64,000 nt of DNA, from positions 2,976,001 to 3,040,000 of the forward strand of contig OY969905.1 of NCBI GenBank assembly GCA_963704455.1, in the 5' to 3' direction. The notes below the pieces were generated by a model. It was given only the letters and a program-made list of their open reading frames with translations. It was not told where the DNA came from and ran no database searches. This DNA comes from DASTCZ01 sp963704455. Lineage in GTDB: Bacteria; Acidobacteriota; Terriglobia; Acidiferrales; UBA7541. Positions 47,944-56,837 of this stretch are shown here, in pieces. Each line of letters starts with the position of its first letter. Position 1 is the stretch's first letter. A program made the translations under genes and the position numbers.

Positions 47944-50472
47944 TCAGTGTGTTTGCGCCGCGCTTGGTGAGGAGCCGCTTTTCCCCGGCGGACCGGCATT
48001 GCATTCGGAAACAAATTCGTACTTGCCTTCACTGGTTAGCAAAATTACGAGACGGGTGCCATCTTCCGCAGGCGACCCTGAGGTTCGGATACCGTTCATC
48101 GTCACGGACGCGGGGGAATTTCCGACTGCACACGATGGCATGGAAGCCTTTGCGACCACTCCCGCTGGTAGATTAATCGTTGCGTGGAACGCGTCTCCGG
48201 CCCGATAGTCCACCTTGATTAACCCGTGCGGCGTGGGCACCGCGCCGCGCGCCCATGCAAGGCCTGCCAAATCCGGGCGGATCGTAACTTCTCGAAAGCC
48301 TGCGGCGGTGGGACGGATTCCCAGGATTTCTTCGGATAACCATGCTGTCGGTCCGCTGGACCATCCGTGACTCAGGCTGACGTAGTATCCCGAGGTGTTG
48401 TCCGCCTGAAGATTGCGATGGCCCTTCGGCCAGGAAAGATCGAAGGACTCCCAAAAGCTCGTCGCGCCTTCATCATTCATTCCACCCCAGTATTTTCGAA
48501 TCCAATCCAGCGCCTCGTTCCGGCGCCCGGCCTGCGCCATGGCGGAAATCACGTAGAAATTATAGTAGGGAGTAATCACAAACCCCGGCGGGTGGGAAAG
48601 TACGCGGTCCCAAATGGTGGTTGTCTGGCCGCGATCCGCCACACCGGAGTAAATGGCCATCGCGTTGGTTTGCCAGCGGTTGCCAAACGTATTTGTTTGC
48701 GTATCGAGCAAGACTTTTCGCGCCGAGTCGCGCATCGCGGCGGCAAGCGCATGATATTTGTCCGCCGCGGCTGCGTCACCTGCTTCCCGCAGCAGCCATG
48801 CGCCTTCGGAAAATGCCCTATAGAACTCAAATTGCGTGGCTCGACGCGCTTCCGCGGAATCAGTGTTCAGATCCGGAGACCAATCCACAAAAGGCCATGC
48901 TTTCCGCGTATTCGCAAACAGGTTGCGGCCATCCAATTCACCGGCCATGAAATCCAGCAAGTGAAGCAATTGATCATGGTTCGCGTGCAAGTAATCCAAA
49001 TCGCCGATGTGCCGGTAGTAGTCCGCTTGCCCCATCACCCAGAACGCGGAATACCCCGGAATATCGTTGACATCCACGCCGACCGGGTCGCCCGCTCCGC
49101 CGATCAATTGGTCCATCGTCGCTCGCATCAAGAACTGATCCGCGAAAACGGTGTCAATCACCAAGCCACTTACGTCCAGGTCGCCCATCCACGGGGCGCG
49201 ATCGCGCTTGGGCGCGTCCCAAATGTCGTCCTGCATACAAAGATGGCTTGTGTATGCCCCGGTCAGCCAGATTTCATTCAGGCTCGCATCCGAAGACTCA
49301 AACGATCCTTTGTAATTCACCGGATAATAGATATCGTCAAGCCGGATTGACGCGAAGCGAAGTGGGGAAGGGCCTTCGAGAAATCGAACCAGCGCATAGC
49401 GGAATGCGCTTTTGGGCCCGTAAACTCTTGCGTGCGGCGGCACGATTAGTTCGTCAGCGCCCAGGTAAGGCCCGCCCACCGCTTCACCCTGGGACTCACC
49501 GTATTGAATTTCAATTTTCATTGGAGTGGCGGAATCCGAAACAACTTCCAACCGTCCGGTGGACTCGCGCAGAAAATCAAGCACGATATAAGGACATTCC
49601 TCCTTCGGGAGCTTGCCATTCGGCAAAGTGACGCTGAACTCTTCAGAAGAAGTGGTCTGCGAAGGCGCGGCTTTCGGACGGACTACAACGGTGTGAGAAT
49701 CAATCTTCTGGGGCGCAAGCGAGCTGAAATTCGCAAATTTTCCTCGCCCCTCGAATCCGTAAACCACTTCTCCGATAGGCACGGGGAGATGAGCCAGAAA
49801 TGGAGAGATGCCATCGTATCCGGGCCAGCGGTACATTGCCGCGTCCTCATTCCAACGCATGAAGCCGACGCTGTTTTCGATTCCGCCGAGCGCCTGCACC
49901 GCTTTCCATGCACCATCGTTGAATTCGGGTTTTTCCCAGCCGCGTTCCGCGCCAAGATTGCACTTCCAACCGGGGCCGCTGAGCAGGATTGCCGCGGCGA
50001 CGACGCCTCCGCCGCGAGGAATAATCTTCGCCGCTAAACGATTTCCTCGAGTTGCCGCGACGGCCAGCGTGTTCCACCCCGCATGAAGGTTATGCGAAAC
50101 ATCGATAGCGATCACCAGCGGACGGAGACTTGATTTCGGATCGCGCTCCGCGTTGGCCAGCATTTCGCCATTCACGTAAACGCGCAGCCGCTCTGGTCCC
50201 GCCAAGTAAAGCGTCGCAACGGCGGGGCGGACGGCAATCCGGAATTTCTGGCGGAAGTATCCCGAGTCCACCGGACCGCCTATTTCGCTGGCTGGCATCC
50301 AGATGAATTGCTCGGGAAGCGGCTTGTGCACATTTCGTTCAAGCTGAGGAGATGCGATGTCCCCAACGGGATCGATCTGCTTAACACTCACAGTACCCTG
50401 CGCACTGGCACCGCAAGCGGCGGCGCTGAACAGGAAGGCCAACGCTCCGGCATGCCTGATTCTCCGCATCAT
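47944..50472 (-). CDS. Exported alpha-L-rhamnosidase-like glycoside hydrolase (GH78)
   Basis: An 842-aa secreted enzyme. ATG 50472 follows AAGGAG, and MMRRIRHAGALAFLFSAAAC forms the signal; the frame to 50556 is open but lacks a ribosome binding site. The N-terminal beta-sandwich modules (YFRQKFRIAVRPAVATLYLA, LRVYVNGEML, HAGWNTLAVAATRG) precede the (alpha/alpha)6 barrel with DDIWDAPKRDRAPWMGDLDV, a GH78 hallmark, and NTSGYYVSLSHGWSSGPTAW. A C-terminal beta-sandwich follows. It should release terminal alpha-L-rhamnose from plant or microbial polysaccharide. Whether Cys near residue 20 is lipidated is unclear, as the lipobox is imperfect. Confidence 0.85.
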   Translation of the reverse strand: MMRRIRHAGALAFLFSAAACGASAQGTVSVKQIDPVGDIASPQLERNVHKPLPEQFIWMPASEIGGPVDSGYFRQKFRIAVRPAVATLYLAGPERLRVYVNGEMLANAERDPKSSLRPLVIAIDVSHNLHAGWNTLAVAATRGNRLAAKIIPRGGGVVAAAILLSGPGWKCNLGAERGWEKPEFNDGAWKAVQALGGIENSVGFMRWNEDAAMYRWPGYDGISPFLAHLPVPIGEVVYGFEGRGKFANFSSLAPQKIDSHTVVVRPKAAPSQTTSSEEFSVTLPNGKLPKEECPYIVLDFLRESTGRLEVVSDSATPMKIEIQYGESQGEAVGGPYLGADELIVPPHARVYGPKSAFRYALVRFLEGPSPLRFASIRLDDIYYPVNYKGSFESSDASLNEIWLTGAYTSHLCMQDDIWDAPKRDRAPWMGDLDVSGLVIDTVFADQFLMRATMDQLIGGAGDPVGVDVNDIPGYSAFWVMGQADYYRHIGDLDYLHANHDQLLHLLDFMAGELDGRNLFANTRKAWPFVDWSPDLNTDSAEARRATQFEFYRAFSEGAWLLREAGDAAAADKYHALAAAMRDSARKVLLDTQTNTFGNRWQTNAMAIYSGVADRGQTTTIWDRVLSHPPGFVITPYYNFYVISAMAQAGRRNEALDWIRKYWGGMNDEGATSFWESFDLSWPKGHRNLQADNTSGYYVSLSHGWSSGPTAWLSEEILGIRPTAAGFREVTIRPDLAGLAWARGAVPTPHGLIKVDYRAGDAFHATINLPAGVVAKASMPSCAVGNSPASVTMNGIRTSGSPAEDGTRLVILLTSEGKYEFVSECNAGPPGKSGSSPSAAQTH

Positions 50473-50667
50473 TAACTCCTTGGCGGGCCGTTTAAAGATT
50501 TGGAAACGCCGGTACATCCCTGGATACCAAACAAAAAGAATCTTACTCCAATGCACGTGAGTCTGAGCGGCGACTTGTGGCGCATTCGCGGAAAAGCGGA
50601 TGCGGTCGCGATTAGAGGAAATCCCGTTGACGTGGCGCTGCTGCTTGCAACAAATGTTGCGCTACGA

Positions 50668-50695
50668 ATAAATTAAAGCCGCGACCCGGCGGCTT
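50668..50695 (-). terminator. Intrinsic terminator of the infC-rpmI-rplT operon
   Basis: On the minus strand AAGCCGC (50695-50689) pairs with GCGGCTT (50682-50676) around a 6-nt loop, followed by a T-rich tail (TTTAATTTATT). It lies about 50 bp past the rplT stop. Confidence 0.65.
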
Positions 50696-50746
50696 AGAAA
50701 GGACAAGCTGCCGCACTCCAAGGAAGAGCAAACCACCGCTTGCGCG

Positions 50747-51190
50747 TTATTCTGGTTTTTTCTCGTGTTTCGGCGCGTGTTTTGTTTCGGGCTTTTTTTC
50801 AGGCTTTGGCTGGTGCTTTGATTCCGGCTTTAGCGCGGGGATCGCCGCCTTGGCTTGTGCCGCGAGTTGCGCGAATCCCTCGGCGTCAAGCACGGCCATG
50901 TCGGCGAGGACTTTGCGGTCCACGGTGATGCCCGCGGCCTTCATTCCCTGCATCAGCTTGCTGTAGGAAAGCCCGGCGAGACGCGCGGCGGCGCCGATGC
51001 GCTGAATCCACAGACGGCGGAACTGCCGCTTGCGGTTGCGCCGGTCGCGATAGGAATAACGTTCGGCTCGATTTGCGGCCTCTTGCGCGGACTGGTAAAG
51101 CTTGCTCTTGGTGAGGAAGAACCCCTTTGTGCGGCGCAAATACTTTTTGCGGCGCGCGCGGCGCTTCGTTCCACGTTTTACTCGTGCCAT
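50747..51190 (-). CDS. rplT: 50S ribosomal protein L20 with charged C-terminal extension
   Basis: The first 118 residues are a standard L20: MARVKRGTKRRARRKKYLRR, TKGFFLTKSKLYQSAQEAAN, QFRRLWIQRIGAAARLAGLS and VDRKVLADMAV. It binds 23S rRNA early in 50S assembly. The protein then continues about 29 residues as a Lys/Glu/Pro/His-rich repeat tail (KPEKKPETKHAPKHEKKPE), making 147 aa. AGGAG precedes ATG at good spacing. It follows rpmI by 263 bp, a long gap for this operon that could hold an L20-binding leader. Confidence 0.96.
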   Translation of the reverse strand: MARVKRGTKRRARRKKYLRRTKGFFLTKSKLYQSAQEAANRAERYSYRDRRNRKRQFRRLWIQRIGAAARLAGLSYSKLMQGMKAAGITVDRKVLADMAVLDAEGFAQLAAQAKAAIPALKPESKHQPKPEKKPETKHAPKHEKKPE

Positions 51191-51453
51191 GTTTTAGCTC
51201 CTGCGAGGAGACACAAAGCCGCTTGCGAAAAAACTCGGCGCGAAACAAAACGATCGCGGCGAAATCAACGAAGCAGATTACGTCTCCACGGCGTGTTGAG
51301 AATGCGCTGCGAATCTAAATTACAAAATAGACTTGCTCGCGCTTTGGGCCGCACGCGATTCGCTTGCGCGAAAGGTGCAGCCCCTCCGGCCGGCAGGCCC
51401 GCCGTGGCGGATAACGCTCTGCCTGGCACAGAAAAACATCTACGACAAAAAAA
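51191..51453 (-). other. 263-bp spacer between rpmI and rplT
   Basis: No gene recognised. It contains a GC-rich palindromic element (51392-51415) and, nearer to rplT, an AT-richer part. L20 represses its own operon through mRNA structures in other bacteria; a structured leader here is plausible, but no specific L20 fold was identified by eye. Confidence 0.3.
51392..51415 (+). repeat. Palindromic repeat element, copy 2
   Basis: Matches 19 of 24 positions of 20417-20440 in the same orientation, including the core CCGCC-GT-GGCGG. It lies in the rpmI-rplT spacer. REP-like origin is inferred. Confidence 0.35.
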
Positions 51454-51681
51454 CTAGAAACCCTGGCCGTACGGCAACATTTTTTTGACGTTGCCTGCAT
51501 CGGAAGGATGCACGTGCGCCATTTTTTTCAGGCGGCGCATGCGGTTGGCGGGCTTGGCGCCGAGAATGTGGCGCTTGCCGGAGTGCATCCGTAGAACTTT
51601 TCCGCCGGCGGTGATCTTGAACCGCTTGGCGGCGCCACGGTGTGTTTTCACTTTGAGTCTGACAGATTTCTTTTTACCCAC
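51454..51681 (-). CDS. rpmI: 50S ribosomal protein L35
   Basis: A 75-aa protein with the L35 pattern: VKTHRGAAKRFKITAGGKVL, RMHSGKRHILGAKPANRMRR and the terminal NVKKMLPYGQGF. A GTG start at 51681 has an AGGA sequence 8 nt upstream, and the protein begins with an extra basic stretch (GKKKSVRLK); a later GTG (before KTHRG) is an alternative start. As sequenced, the gene is in frame with infC without an intervening stop, so ribosomes leaving infC would make an IF3-L35 fusion unless they shift at 51748-51756. Located between infC and rplT as in most bacteria. Confidence 0.88.
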   Translation of the reverse strand: MGKKKSVRLKVKTHRGAAKRFKITAGGKVLRMHSGKRHILGAKPANRMRRLKKMAHVHPSDAGNVKKMLPYGQGF

Positions 51682-51691
51682 TGGTCCCGTC

Positions 51692-52278
51692 CTAAGAAAC
51701 TGCCTGCGTTGAGGGCTCCGTGCGCGGCTTCGACTTCTCCGCGGCAGCCCCTTTTTCGGCGCGAGCAGCGCCAGCAGGATATTTGCTTCCATGCGCGGGC
51801 CGTATTCAACCAGCGCGAAATCAGCGATCTCTTTCAACAAGCGTTCCATTTTCGCGCGGCCCACTTCCTGATGCGCCATTTCGCGGCCGCGGTGAAAAAT
51901 CATGGCCTTCACTTTGTGTCCTTCGCCAAGGAACCGCTGGATCTGGTTCTTGCGGACATTGAAATCGTGCTCAGCGGTGGAAGGCCGGAACTTTACTTCC
52001 TTGAGCTGAGAAGTCTTGTGATGCTTCTTCTGCTCGTGCTTTTTTTTGCTTTCCTGGTAGAGATATTTGCCGTAGTCGGTGATCTTACAGACGGGCGGGT
52101 CCGCGGTCGGGGAGATTTCCACGACATCCAACCCGCGCTCACGGGCAAGCTTCATGGCCTCAAAAGGCTGCATGACGCCCAACTGCGCGCCCTCTTCATC
52201 AATCACGCGAACTTCACGCGCCCGGATGCGTTCGTTCACCCGGATACGGTCATTCGGCCGGAAACTTCGCTCGGCGAT
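51692..52278 (-). CDS. infC: Translation initiation factor IF-3, with frameshift at an A5G4 run
   Basis: Both IF-3 domains are present: NDRIRVNERIRAREVRVIDE, PPVCKITDYGKYLYQESKKK, VKFRPSTAEHDFNVRKNQIQ and FALVEYGPRMEANILLALLA. The best start is ATC 52278, seven nt after GGAGG; rare ATT/ATC starts are a known feature of infC, whose product autoregulates by rejecting them. As sequenced, the frame continues past the IF-3 end into L35 (51454). Shifting to -1 after AAA-AAG (51756-51751) gives the tail KKGAAAEKSKPRTEPSTQAV and a TAG at 51694-51692, 10 nt before the L35 start. That yields a normal 195-aa IF-3. A missing base in the run or a frameshift site is implied. Confidence 0.85.
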
Positions 52279-52361
52279 AAATCCACCTCCAGCAGGCTGG
52301 CTGCAAAACTTCCCTGGCGGCGCCACACCCCGCAATCACCCGGGCGCCCGTGGGGGAAGTC

Positions 52362-52370
52362 AGTATAGCA
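52362..52370 (-). promoter_or_regulatory. Candidate extended -10 promoter of the infC operon
   Basis: On the minus strand TGC-TATACT (52370-52362) matches the extended -10 consensus (TGnTATAAT). It would start transcription near 52355, giving a leader of about 77 nt before the ATC start of infC. No good -35 is seen, as expected for extended -10 promoters. Confidence 0.5.
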
Positions 52371-52431
52371 TGGAGCCCCCGCAGCGGCTGAACGCTGCCG
52401 CTTCCGGTAGTGACAGCTTTCAGAGACAATC

Positions 52432-53709
52432 ATGCGCGCAATGGAAACAAACTCCGAACCAAAGCCGATGATTATGGACGACGCCACCGGGCGGTGGCGC
52501 GCGCTTGCGTTGCTTGCGTTTGCGGCGTTTCTGGAGATGACGACCTGGTTTTCTGCGTCGTCGGTGCTGCCGCAACTGCGCGCGGCGTGGGGAGTTTCGG
52601 CGTCGGCGGGCGCGTGGCTTACGATTTCAGTGCAGCTTGGGTTTGTGGCGGGCGCGCTGGTGTCGGCGGTGCTGAATCTTGCCGACATTTTTCCGCCGCG
52701 GCGGCTGATGCTGTATGGAGGGGCGGGAGCGGCGGCCGTGAATTTAGCGCTGCTTGCGAGCCACGGATTGGCGAACGCAGTGCCGCTCCGGTTCGCGACT
52801 GGCGCGGCGCTGGCGCTGGTGTATCCCCCGGCGACAAAGTTGATCGCTACGTGGTTCCGGCGCGAACGCGGCATGGCGATCGGTGTAATGGTCGGAGGAC
52901 TCACTCTCGGCTCCGCGATGCCGCACTTGCTGAATGGGCTCGGTGGAGCGCACTGGACGACTGTGATCGTTGCGACCTCCGCGCTGACTCTCGCGGGCGG
53001 ACTGCTGGCCGCATTTGTCGCGCACGACGGACCATTTCCTTTCCCGCGCGCGGTGTTTAATCCGCGCGAAGGGCTGCGGCTGTTTGCGAACCGCGGCGTG
53101 CGTCTGGCGACGCTCGGATATTTCGGGCACATGTGGGAGCTGTATGCGATGTGGACGTGGTGCGCGGTGTTTTTCGGCGACGCGATGATTCGTGCGCGTG
53201 GAACACCCTCGACTCCAGCGGAGCGAGCGAGCTTGACGAGCAACGCAGCGCTGGCGGCGTTCGCGTGCATCGGCGTGGGCGCGATTGGGTGCTGGGCCGC
53301 GGGCGTGCTCGCGGATCGCTGGGGACGTACGCGGACGGCGGCGGCATCCATGGTGGTGAGTGGTGCGTGTTCGCTCGTGATCGGATTTGTGGCGCTGAAG
53401 TCGCTGGAGTTGACGATTGTTATTGGGCTCATCTGGGGATTCACGGTGGTGGCGGATTCGGCGCAATTTTCGACGATGATTACGGAAGTGGCGGACCAAA
53501 GTTATGTGGGCACGGCGGTGACGCTGCAGCTTGCAATCGGATTTACGCTGACGGTCGCGACAATTTGGCTCGTGCCCGTGCTGCGCGAATCGCATGGATG
53601 GCCATGGGCTCTTGCGGCGCTCGCGCCGGGGCCTGCGTTGGGCGTGATTGCGATGCTGCGGTTGATGCGTTCACCGGACGCGGCGAAGATCGCGCACGGG
53701 CGCGGGTAG
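52432..53709 (+). CDS. MFS transporter
   Basis: A 425-aa permease with about 12 hydrophobic segments. It opens with WRALALLAFAAFLEMTTWFS and VLPQLRAAWGVSASAGAWLT, has the motif-A-like loop NLADIFPPRRLM after the second helix, and AGVLADRWGRTRTAAASMVV in the second half, the duplicated MFS loop motif. The C-terminal helices (LAALAPGPALGVIAMLRL) are followed by a short tail. Substrate cannot be inferred. It is divergent from the infC operon; two ATGs (52432, 52441) are possible starts, neither with a strong ribosome binding site. Confidence 0.88.
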   Translation: MRAMETNSEPKPMIMDDATGRWRALALLAFAAFLEMTTWFSASSVLPQLRAAWGVSASAGAWLTISVQLGFVAGALVSAVLNLADIFPPRRLMLYGGAGAAAVNLALLASHGLANAVPLRFATGAALALVYPPATKLIATWFRRERGMAIGVMVGGLTLGSAMPHLLNGLGGAHWTTVIVATSALTLAGGLLAAFVAHDGPFPFPRAVFNPREGLRLFANRGVRLATLGYFGHMWELYAMWTWCAVFFGDAMIRARGTPSTPAERASLTSNAALAAFACIGVGAIGCWAAGVLADRWGRTRTAAASMVVSGACSLVIGFVALKSLELTIVIGLIWGFTVVADSAQFSTMITEVADQSYVGTAVTLQLAIGFTLTVATIWLVPVLRESHGWPWALAALAPGPALGVIAMLRLMRSPDAAKIAHGRG

Positions 53710-53710
53710 G

Positions 53711-54364
53711 CTAGGCTGGTTTTCTCCGCGTGCTGAGATAGTGGTGCCAGAAAATTCGCGTGGCGACGCTGCGCCAGGGCTGCCAGGCCTTCGACATTTT
53801 GTCCAGGCGTTCGGGCGATGGGCGCTTGCGCAAACCCTTCACTTGCTGGACCGCGATTTGCAATGCGAGATCTCCTGAGGGCCACACGTCCGGGCGGCGT
53901 AGCGCCATGAGCAAGTAATTCTCGGCGGTCCAAGGGCCGATGCCTTTGAGGGCGGTCAGGTTCGCGCGGACGGAGTCATCGTCCATTGTGTGGAGCGCAC
54001 GAAGATTGAGGCGACGCGCGGAAATCTCTTCGGCGAGAATGCGCGCGTAAAGAATTTTCTGGCGGCTGAAGCCGACGCGCTTCAGGGTGCGCTTGTCGAG
54101 CTTGAGAAATCGCCCGGGAGTGAGGGGCTTTACCTCAGCGAGGAGCTTGTCGTAAGCGGCTTTCGCGGAGGCAAGCGAAACCTGCTGCTCGAGAATTATG
54201 TAGACAAGCGTGGAGAAGCCGGGTTCGCGCGTCCACATTGGCGGCGGGCCGTGGCGTTCGATGACGCCCGCGAGATGCGCGTCAGACGCGCTCAGCGCGC
54301 GGAGTGCGGCGGAGTAGGCAGCTTCGTCGAGCGGCGCGCCAGGATTCGGGGCCGCGGGCTTCAC
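53711..54364 (-). CDS. DNA-3-methyladenine glycosylase (AlkA-like, HhH-GPD)
   Basis: A 217-aa base-excision repair glycosylase. The helix-hairpin-helix motif LTALKGIGPWTAENYLLMAL and the catalytic Asp in VWPSGDLALQIAVQ are present; the N-terminal part has FSTLVYIILEQQVSLASAKA. It removes alkylated purines from DNA. A GTG start overlaps the stop of the DUF4242 gene by 4 nt (GTGA). It lacks the extra N-terminal domain of E. coli AlkA, as usual for the shorter bacterial form. It abuts the MFS gene stop with 1 bp between. Confidence 0.88.
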   Translation of the reverse strand: MKPAAPNPGAPLDEAAYSAALRALSASDAHLAGVIERHGPPPMWTREPGFSTLVYIILEQQVSLASAKAAYDKLLAEVKPLTPGRFLKLDKRTLKRVGFSRQKILYARILAEEISARRLNLRALHTMDDDSVRANLTALKGIGPWTAENYLLMALRRPDVWPSGDLALQIAVQQVKGLRKRPSPERLDKMSKAWQPWRSVATRIFWHHYLSTRRKPA

Positions 54365-54636
54365 TCTTCGGCCGAAGTGGGGTCAATCATGCGGCGGACG
54401 GCGGAGATGCGATTGGCCGGGAAACCGCCCTGCTGCGCGTGCTGGCGAATCGCTTCCTCGTTTGGGGCGATGTAAACGCAGTAGATCTTGTCGTCGGTGA
54501 CGTAACTGTGAAGCCATTGGATTTGCGGGCCCATTTTGCGCAGCACGCTGCAGGACTTCTGCGAGATTCCGAGAATCTGCTCCGGCGTAAGTTTTCCTGC
54601 GCCGGGGATTTCGCGTTCGATTACGAATTTGGGCAT
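54361..54636 (-). CDS. DUF4242 (ferredoxin-like fold) protein
   Basis: A 91-aa protein with the DUF4242 pattern: MPKFVIEREIPGAGKLTPEQ at the start, IQWLHSYVTDDKIYCVYIAP in the middle and the C-terminal helix EEAIRQHAQQGGFPANRISA. Members are small ferredoxin-like proteins, some reported to bind nickel. AAAGGA precedes the ATG. It lies 23 bp after thrS and overlaps the glycosylase gene by 4 nt, so the three form an operon. Function unknown. Confidence 0.87.
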   Translation of the reverse strand: MPKFVIEREIPGAGKLTPEQILGISQKSCSVLRKMGPQIQWLHSYVTDDKIYCVYIAPNEEAIRQHAQQGGFPANRISAVRRMIDPTSAEE

Positions 54637-54659
54637 GGCGAGTTCCTTTCGTTTGGCCG

Positions 54660-56609
54660 TTAGCTTATGGCGCGAGTATTCACTTCTTGCTTCAGTGCGG
54701 CAAGAAAGTCGGCGAGGGGCTTGGCGCCCTGGTCGCCCTTGGTGCGATGGCGGACGGCGACGGCGCCCGATTCGGCTTCCTTGGCGCCGACCACGAGCAT
54801 GTAGGGAATTTTCTGCAACTGCGCGTCGCGGATTTTGGCCTGTAGCTTTTCGTTGCGGTCGTCGAGTTCGACGCGGAAGCCGGCGGCAAAAAGTTTGTCG
54901 CGGACTTCCTGGGCGTAACTATTCTGTCGTTCGGTGATGGGCAAGACTTTTGCTTGCACAGGCGCGAGCCAGGCGGGAAACGCGCCTGCATACAACTCGA
55001 TCAGGTACGAGACCATGCGCTCCATGGTGCTGATTACGCCGCGATGGATCATCACCGGGCGGTGCTCATGGCCATCTGCGCCAATGTAGCCAAGCTCGAA
55101 TTGATTCGGCAGATGGAAATCAATTTGGATCGTCGAATAGGTTTCTTCGTGGCCCATCACGTCGGCGAGCTGGATATCGAGCTTGGGCCCATAGAAGGCG
55201 GCTTCGCCGGGGGCTTCCTTATAGGGAAGCCCGAGTGAATTCATCGCTTCGCGGAGTTCGTTCTCGGCGAGATCCCACATCGCGTCATTGGAGGCATATT
55301 TTTCCTTGTTGGCTTTGTCGCGCAGCGACAGCCGGTAACTGTATTTCGTGATGCCGAGGTCGCGATAGGCCAGCTCGACGAGGCGCATCACTCCCGCGAA
55401 TTCTTCGCGGATTTGCTCGGGAGTGCAGAAAATGTGCGCGTCATTGAGAATCATGCAGCGCACACGGCTCAATCCGCTGAGAACGCCCGAGCGTTCGTAG
55501 CGATACATCGCGCCCAGTTCCGCGATGCGCACCGGAAGGTCGCGGTAGCTGTGCTTCTTCGATTCGTAAACGAGAATGTGGTGCGGGCAATTCATCGGGC
55601 GCAGGACGAGTTCCTCGTTTTCGAGTTCCATCGGCGGGAACATGTCGTCCTTGAAATGGGCCCAGTGGCCCGAGCGCTTGTACAGGTCCACCTTGGCGAG
55701 GCTCGGCGTGTAGACGTGCGTGTAGCCGGCTTGGCGCTCGCGTTCGAGAATGTATTCCTCGAGAAGGCGGCGGATCGTCGCGCCCTTCGGCAGCCAGAGA
55801 GGCAGGCCCGCGCCGACGAGATCGTTGACGGTGAAGAGTTCGAGTTCCTTGCCGATGCGGCGGTGGTCGCGGCGCTTGGCTTCCTCGAGGCGGTGCAAAT
55901 AATCTTCAAGCTCCGGCTTGGTGTAAAAGCACGCGCCGTAAATCCGCTGCAACTGCGGATTGCCTTCCTTGCCCTTCCAGTAAGCGCCGGAGACGCTCAT
56001 CAGCTTGAAGGCCTGGATTTTGCCCGTGGACGGAATGTGCGGGCCGCGGCAGAAGTCAATAAATTTTCCGGTGGTGTAAAAAGAGACCATCGGCTCGATG
56101 GCCTTTTCTTCGACGAGTTCGCACTTAAAGATCTGATTCGATTTCTTGTAAAGATCGAGCGCTTCGGGCTTGGGCATGAGCTTGCGCTCGTTGGGGACGT
56201 TGCGCGAGGCGATGTCATGCATGCGTTTCTCGATGGCTTCGAGATCTTCGGGAGTGAAGGGCTGCTCGCGCAGAAATTCGTAGAAGAAACCAGTTTCGGT
56301 AGGCGGGCCGATGCCGAGCTTCACGTCTGGAAATAATTCGAGCACCGCGGCGGCAAGCAGGTGCGCGGCGGAATGGCGGAAGACCTGCAGGGATTCGGGA
56401 TCTTTCTCGGTGAGGATTTCGAGCTTGGCGTCGTGGTCGAGCGGGCGCGAGAGGTCCACGAGTTCGCCGGGCGCGCCATTGCTGACGCGCGCGACGAGCG
56501 CGGCGCTGGCGAGGCGCGGCGAGATTTTTCTGGCGACGTCAGCGGCGGTCGAGCCGCGTGGCACTTCGAATACGGCGCCGTCTTTCAGCGTGATGTGAAT
56601 ACTATCCAT
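54660..56609 (-). CDS. thrS: Threonine-tRNA ligase
   Basis: A 649-aa class II synthetase of standard layout. N-terminal TGS domain (MDSIHITLKDGAVFEVPRGS), editing domain with HSAAHLLAAAV, catalytic core with motif 2 (RPMNCPHHILVYESKKHSYR, RYERSGVLSGLSRVR), the segment EAAFYGPKLDIQ and a C-terminal anticodon-binding domain (AQEVRDKLFAAGFRVELDDR). It charges tRNA-Thr and clears Ser-tRNA-Thr. GGAG lies 6 nt before ATG 56609. First gene of the thrS / DUF4242 / glycosylase operon. Confidence 0.97.
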   Translation of the reverse strand: MDSIHITLKDGAVFEVPRGSTAADVARKISPRLASAALVARVSNGAPGELVDLSRPLDHDAKLEILTEKDPESLQVFRHSAAHLLAAAVLELFPDVKLGIGPPTETGFFYEFLREQPFTPEDLEAIEKRMHDIASRNVPNERKLMPKPEALDLYKKSNQIFKCELVEEKAIEPMVSFYTTGKFIDFCRGPHIPSTGKIQAFKLMSVSGAYWKGKEGNPQLQRIYGACFYTKPELEDYLHRLEEAKRRDHRRIGKELELFTVNDLVGAGLPLWLPKGATIRRLLEEYILERERQAGYTHVYTPSLAKVDLYKRSGHWAHFKDDMFPPMELENEELVLRPMNCPHHILVYESKKHSYRDLPVRIAELGAMYRYERSGVLSGLSRVRCMILNDAHIFCTPEQIREEFAGVMRLVELAYRDLGITKYSYRLSLRDKANKEKYASNDAMWDLAENELREAMNSLGLPYKEAPGEAAFYGPKLDIQLADVMGHEETYSTIQIDFHLPNQFELGYIGADGHEHRPVMIHRGVISTMERMVSYLIELYAGAFPAWLAPVQAKVLPITERQNSYAQEVRDKLFAAGFRVELDDRNEKLQAKIRDAQLQKIPYMLVVGAKEAESGAVAVRHRTKGDQGAKPLADFLAALKQEVNTRAIS

Positions 56610-56837
56610 CGAATCTCCGCGATTCCGGCGAACGGGAAGAGTTCTACGCTAACAAATGGCGCGAGGGAGGGCAAGGCGGGGCGAGATGTGCCGAATAGCA
56701 CACCAACTTCCAGACAATCTTGGAAGAATACTAGGAACAAGCTTGGCGACAATTCCGTATCTATGAGCGTCTAAGGGTTACGGGATTGGCAGTGACGGTG
56801 GGGTGCCCGGGAAGCGCGGGCGCCCAGAGGTGGGGCC

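Noticed and set aside
51454..52335. A genuine IF3-L35 fusion gene
   Set aside because: A normal IF-3 tail and stop are present in the -1 frame just after an A5G4 run, and L35 has its own GTG start and AGGA, so a lesion or frameshift site is more likely than a true fusion.
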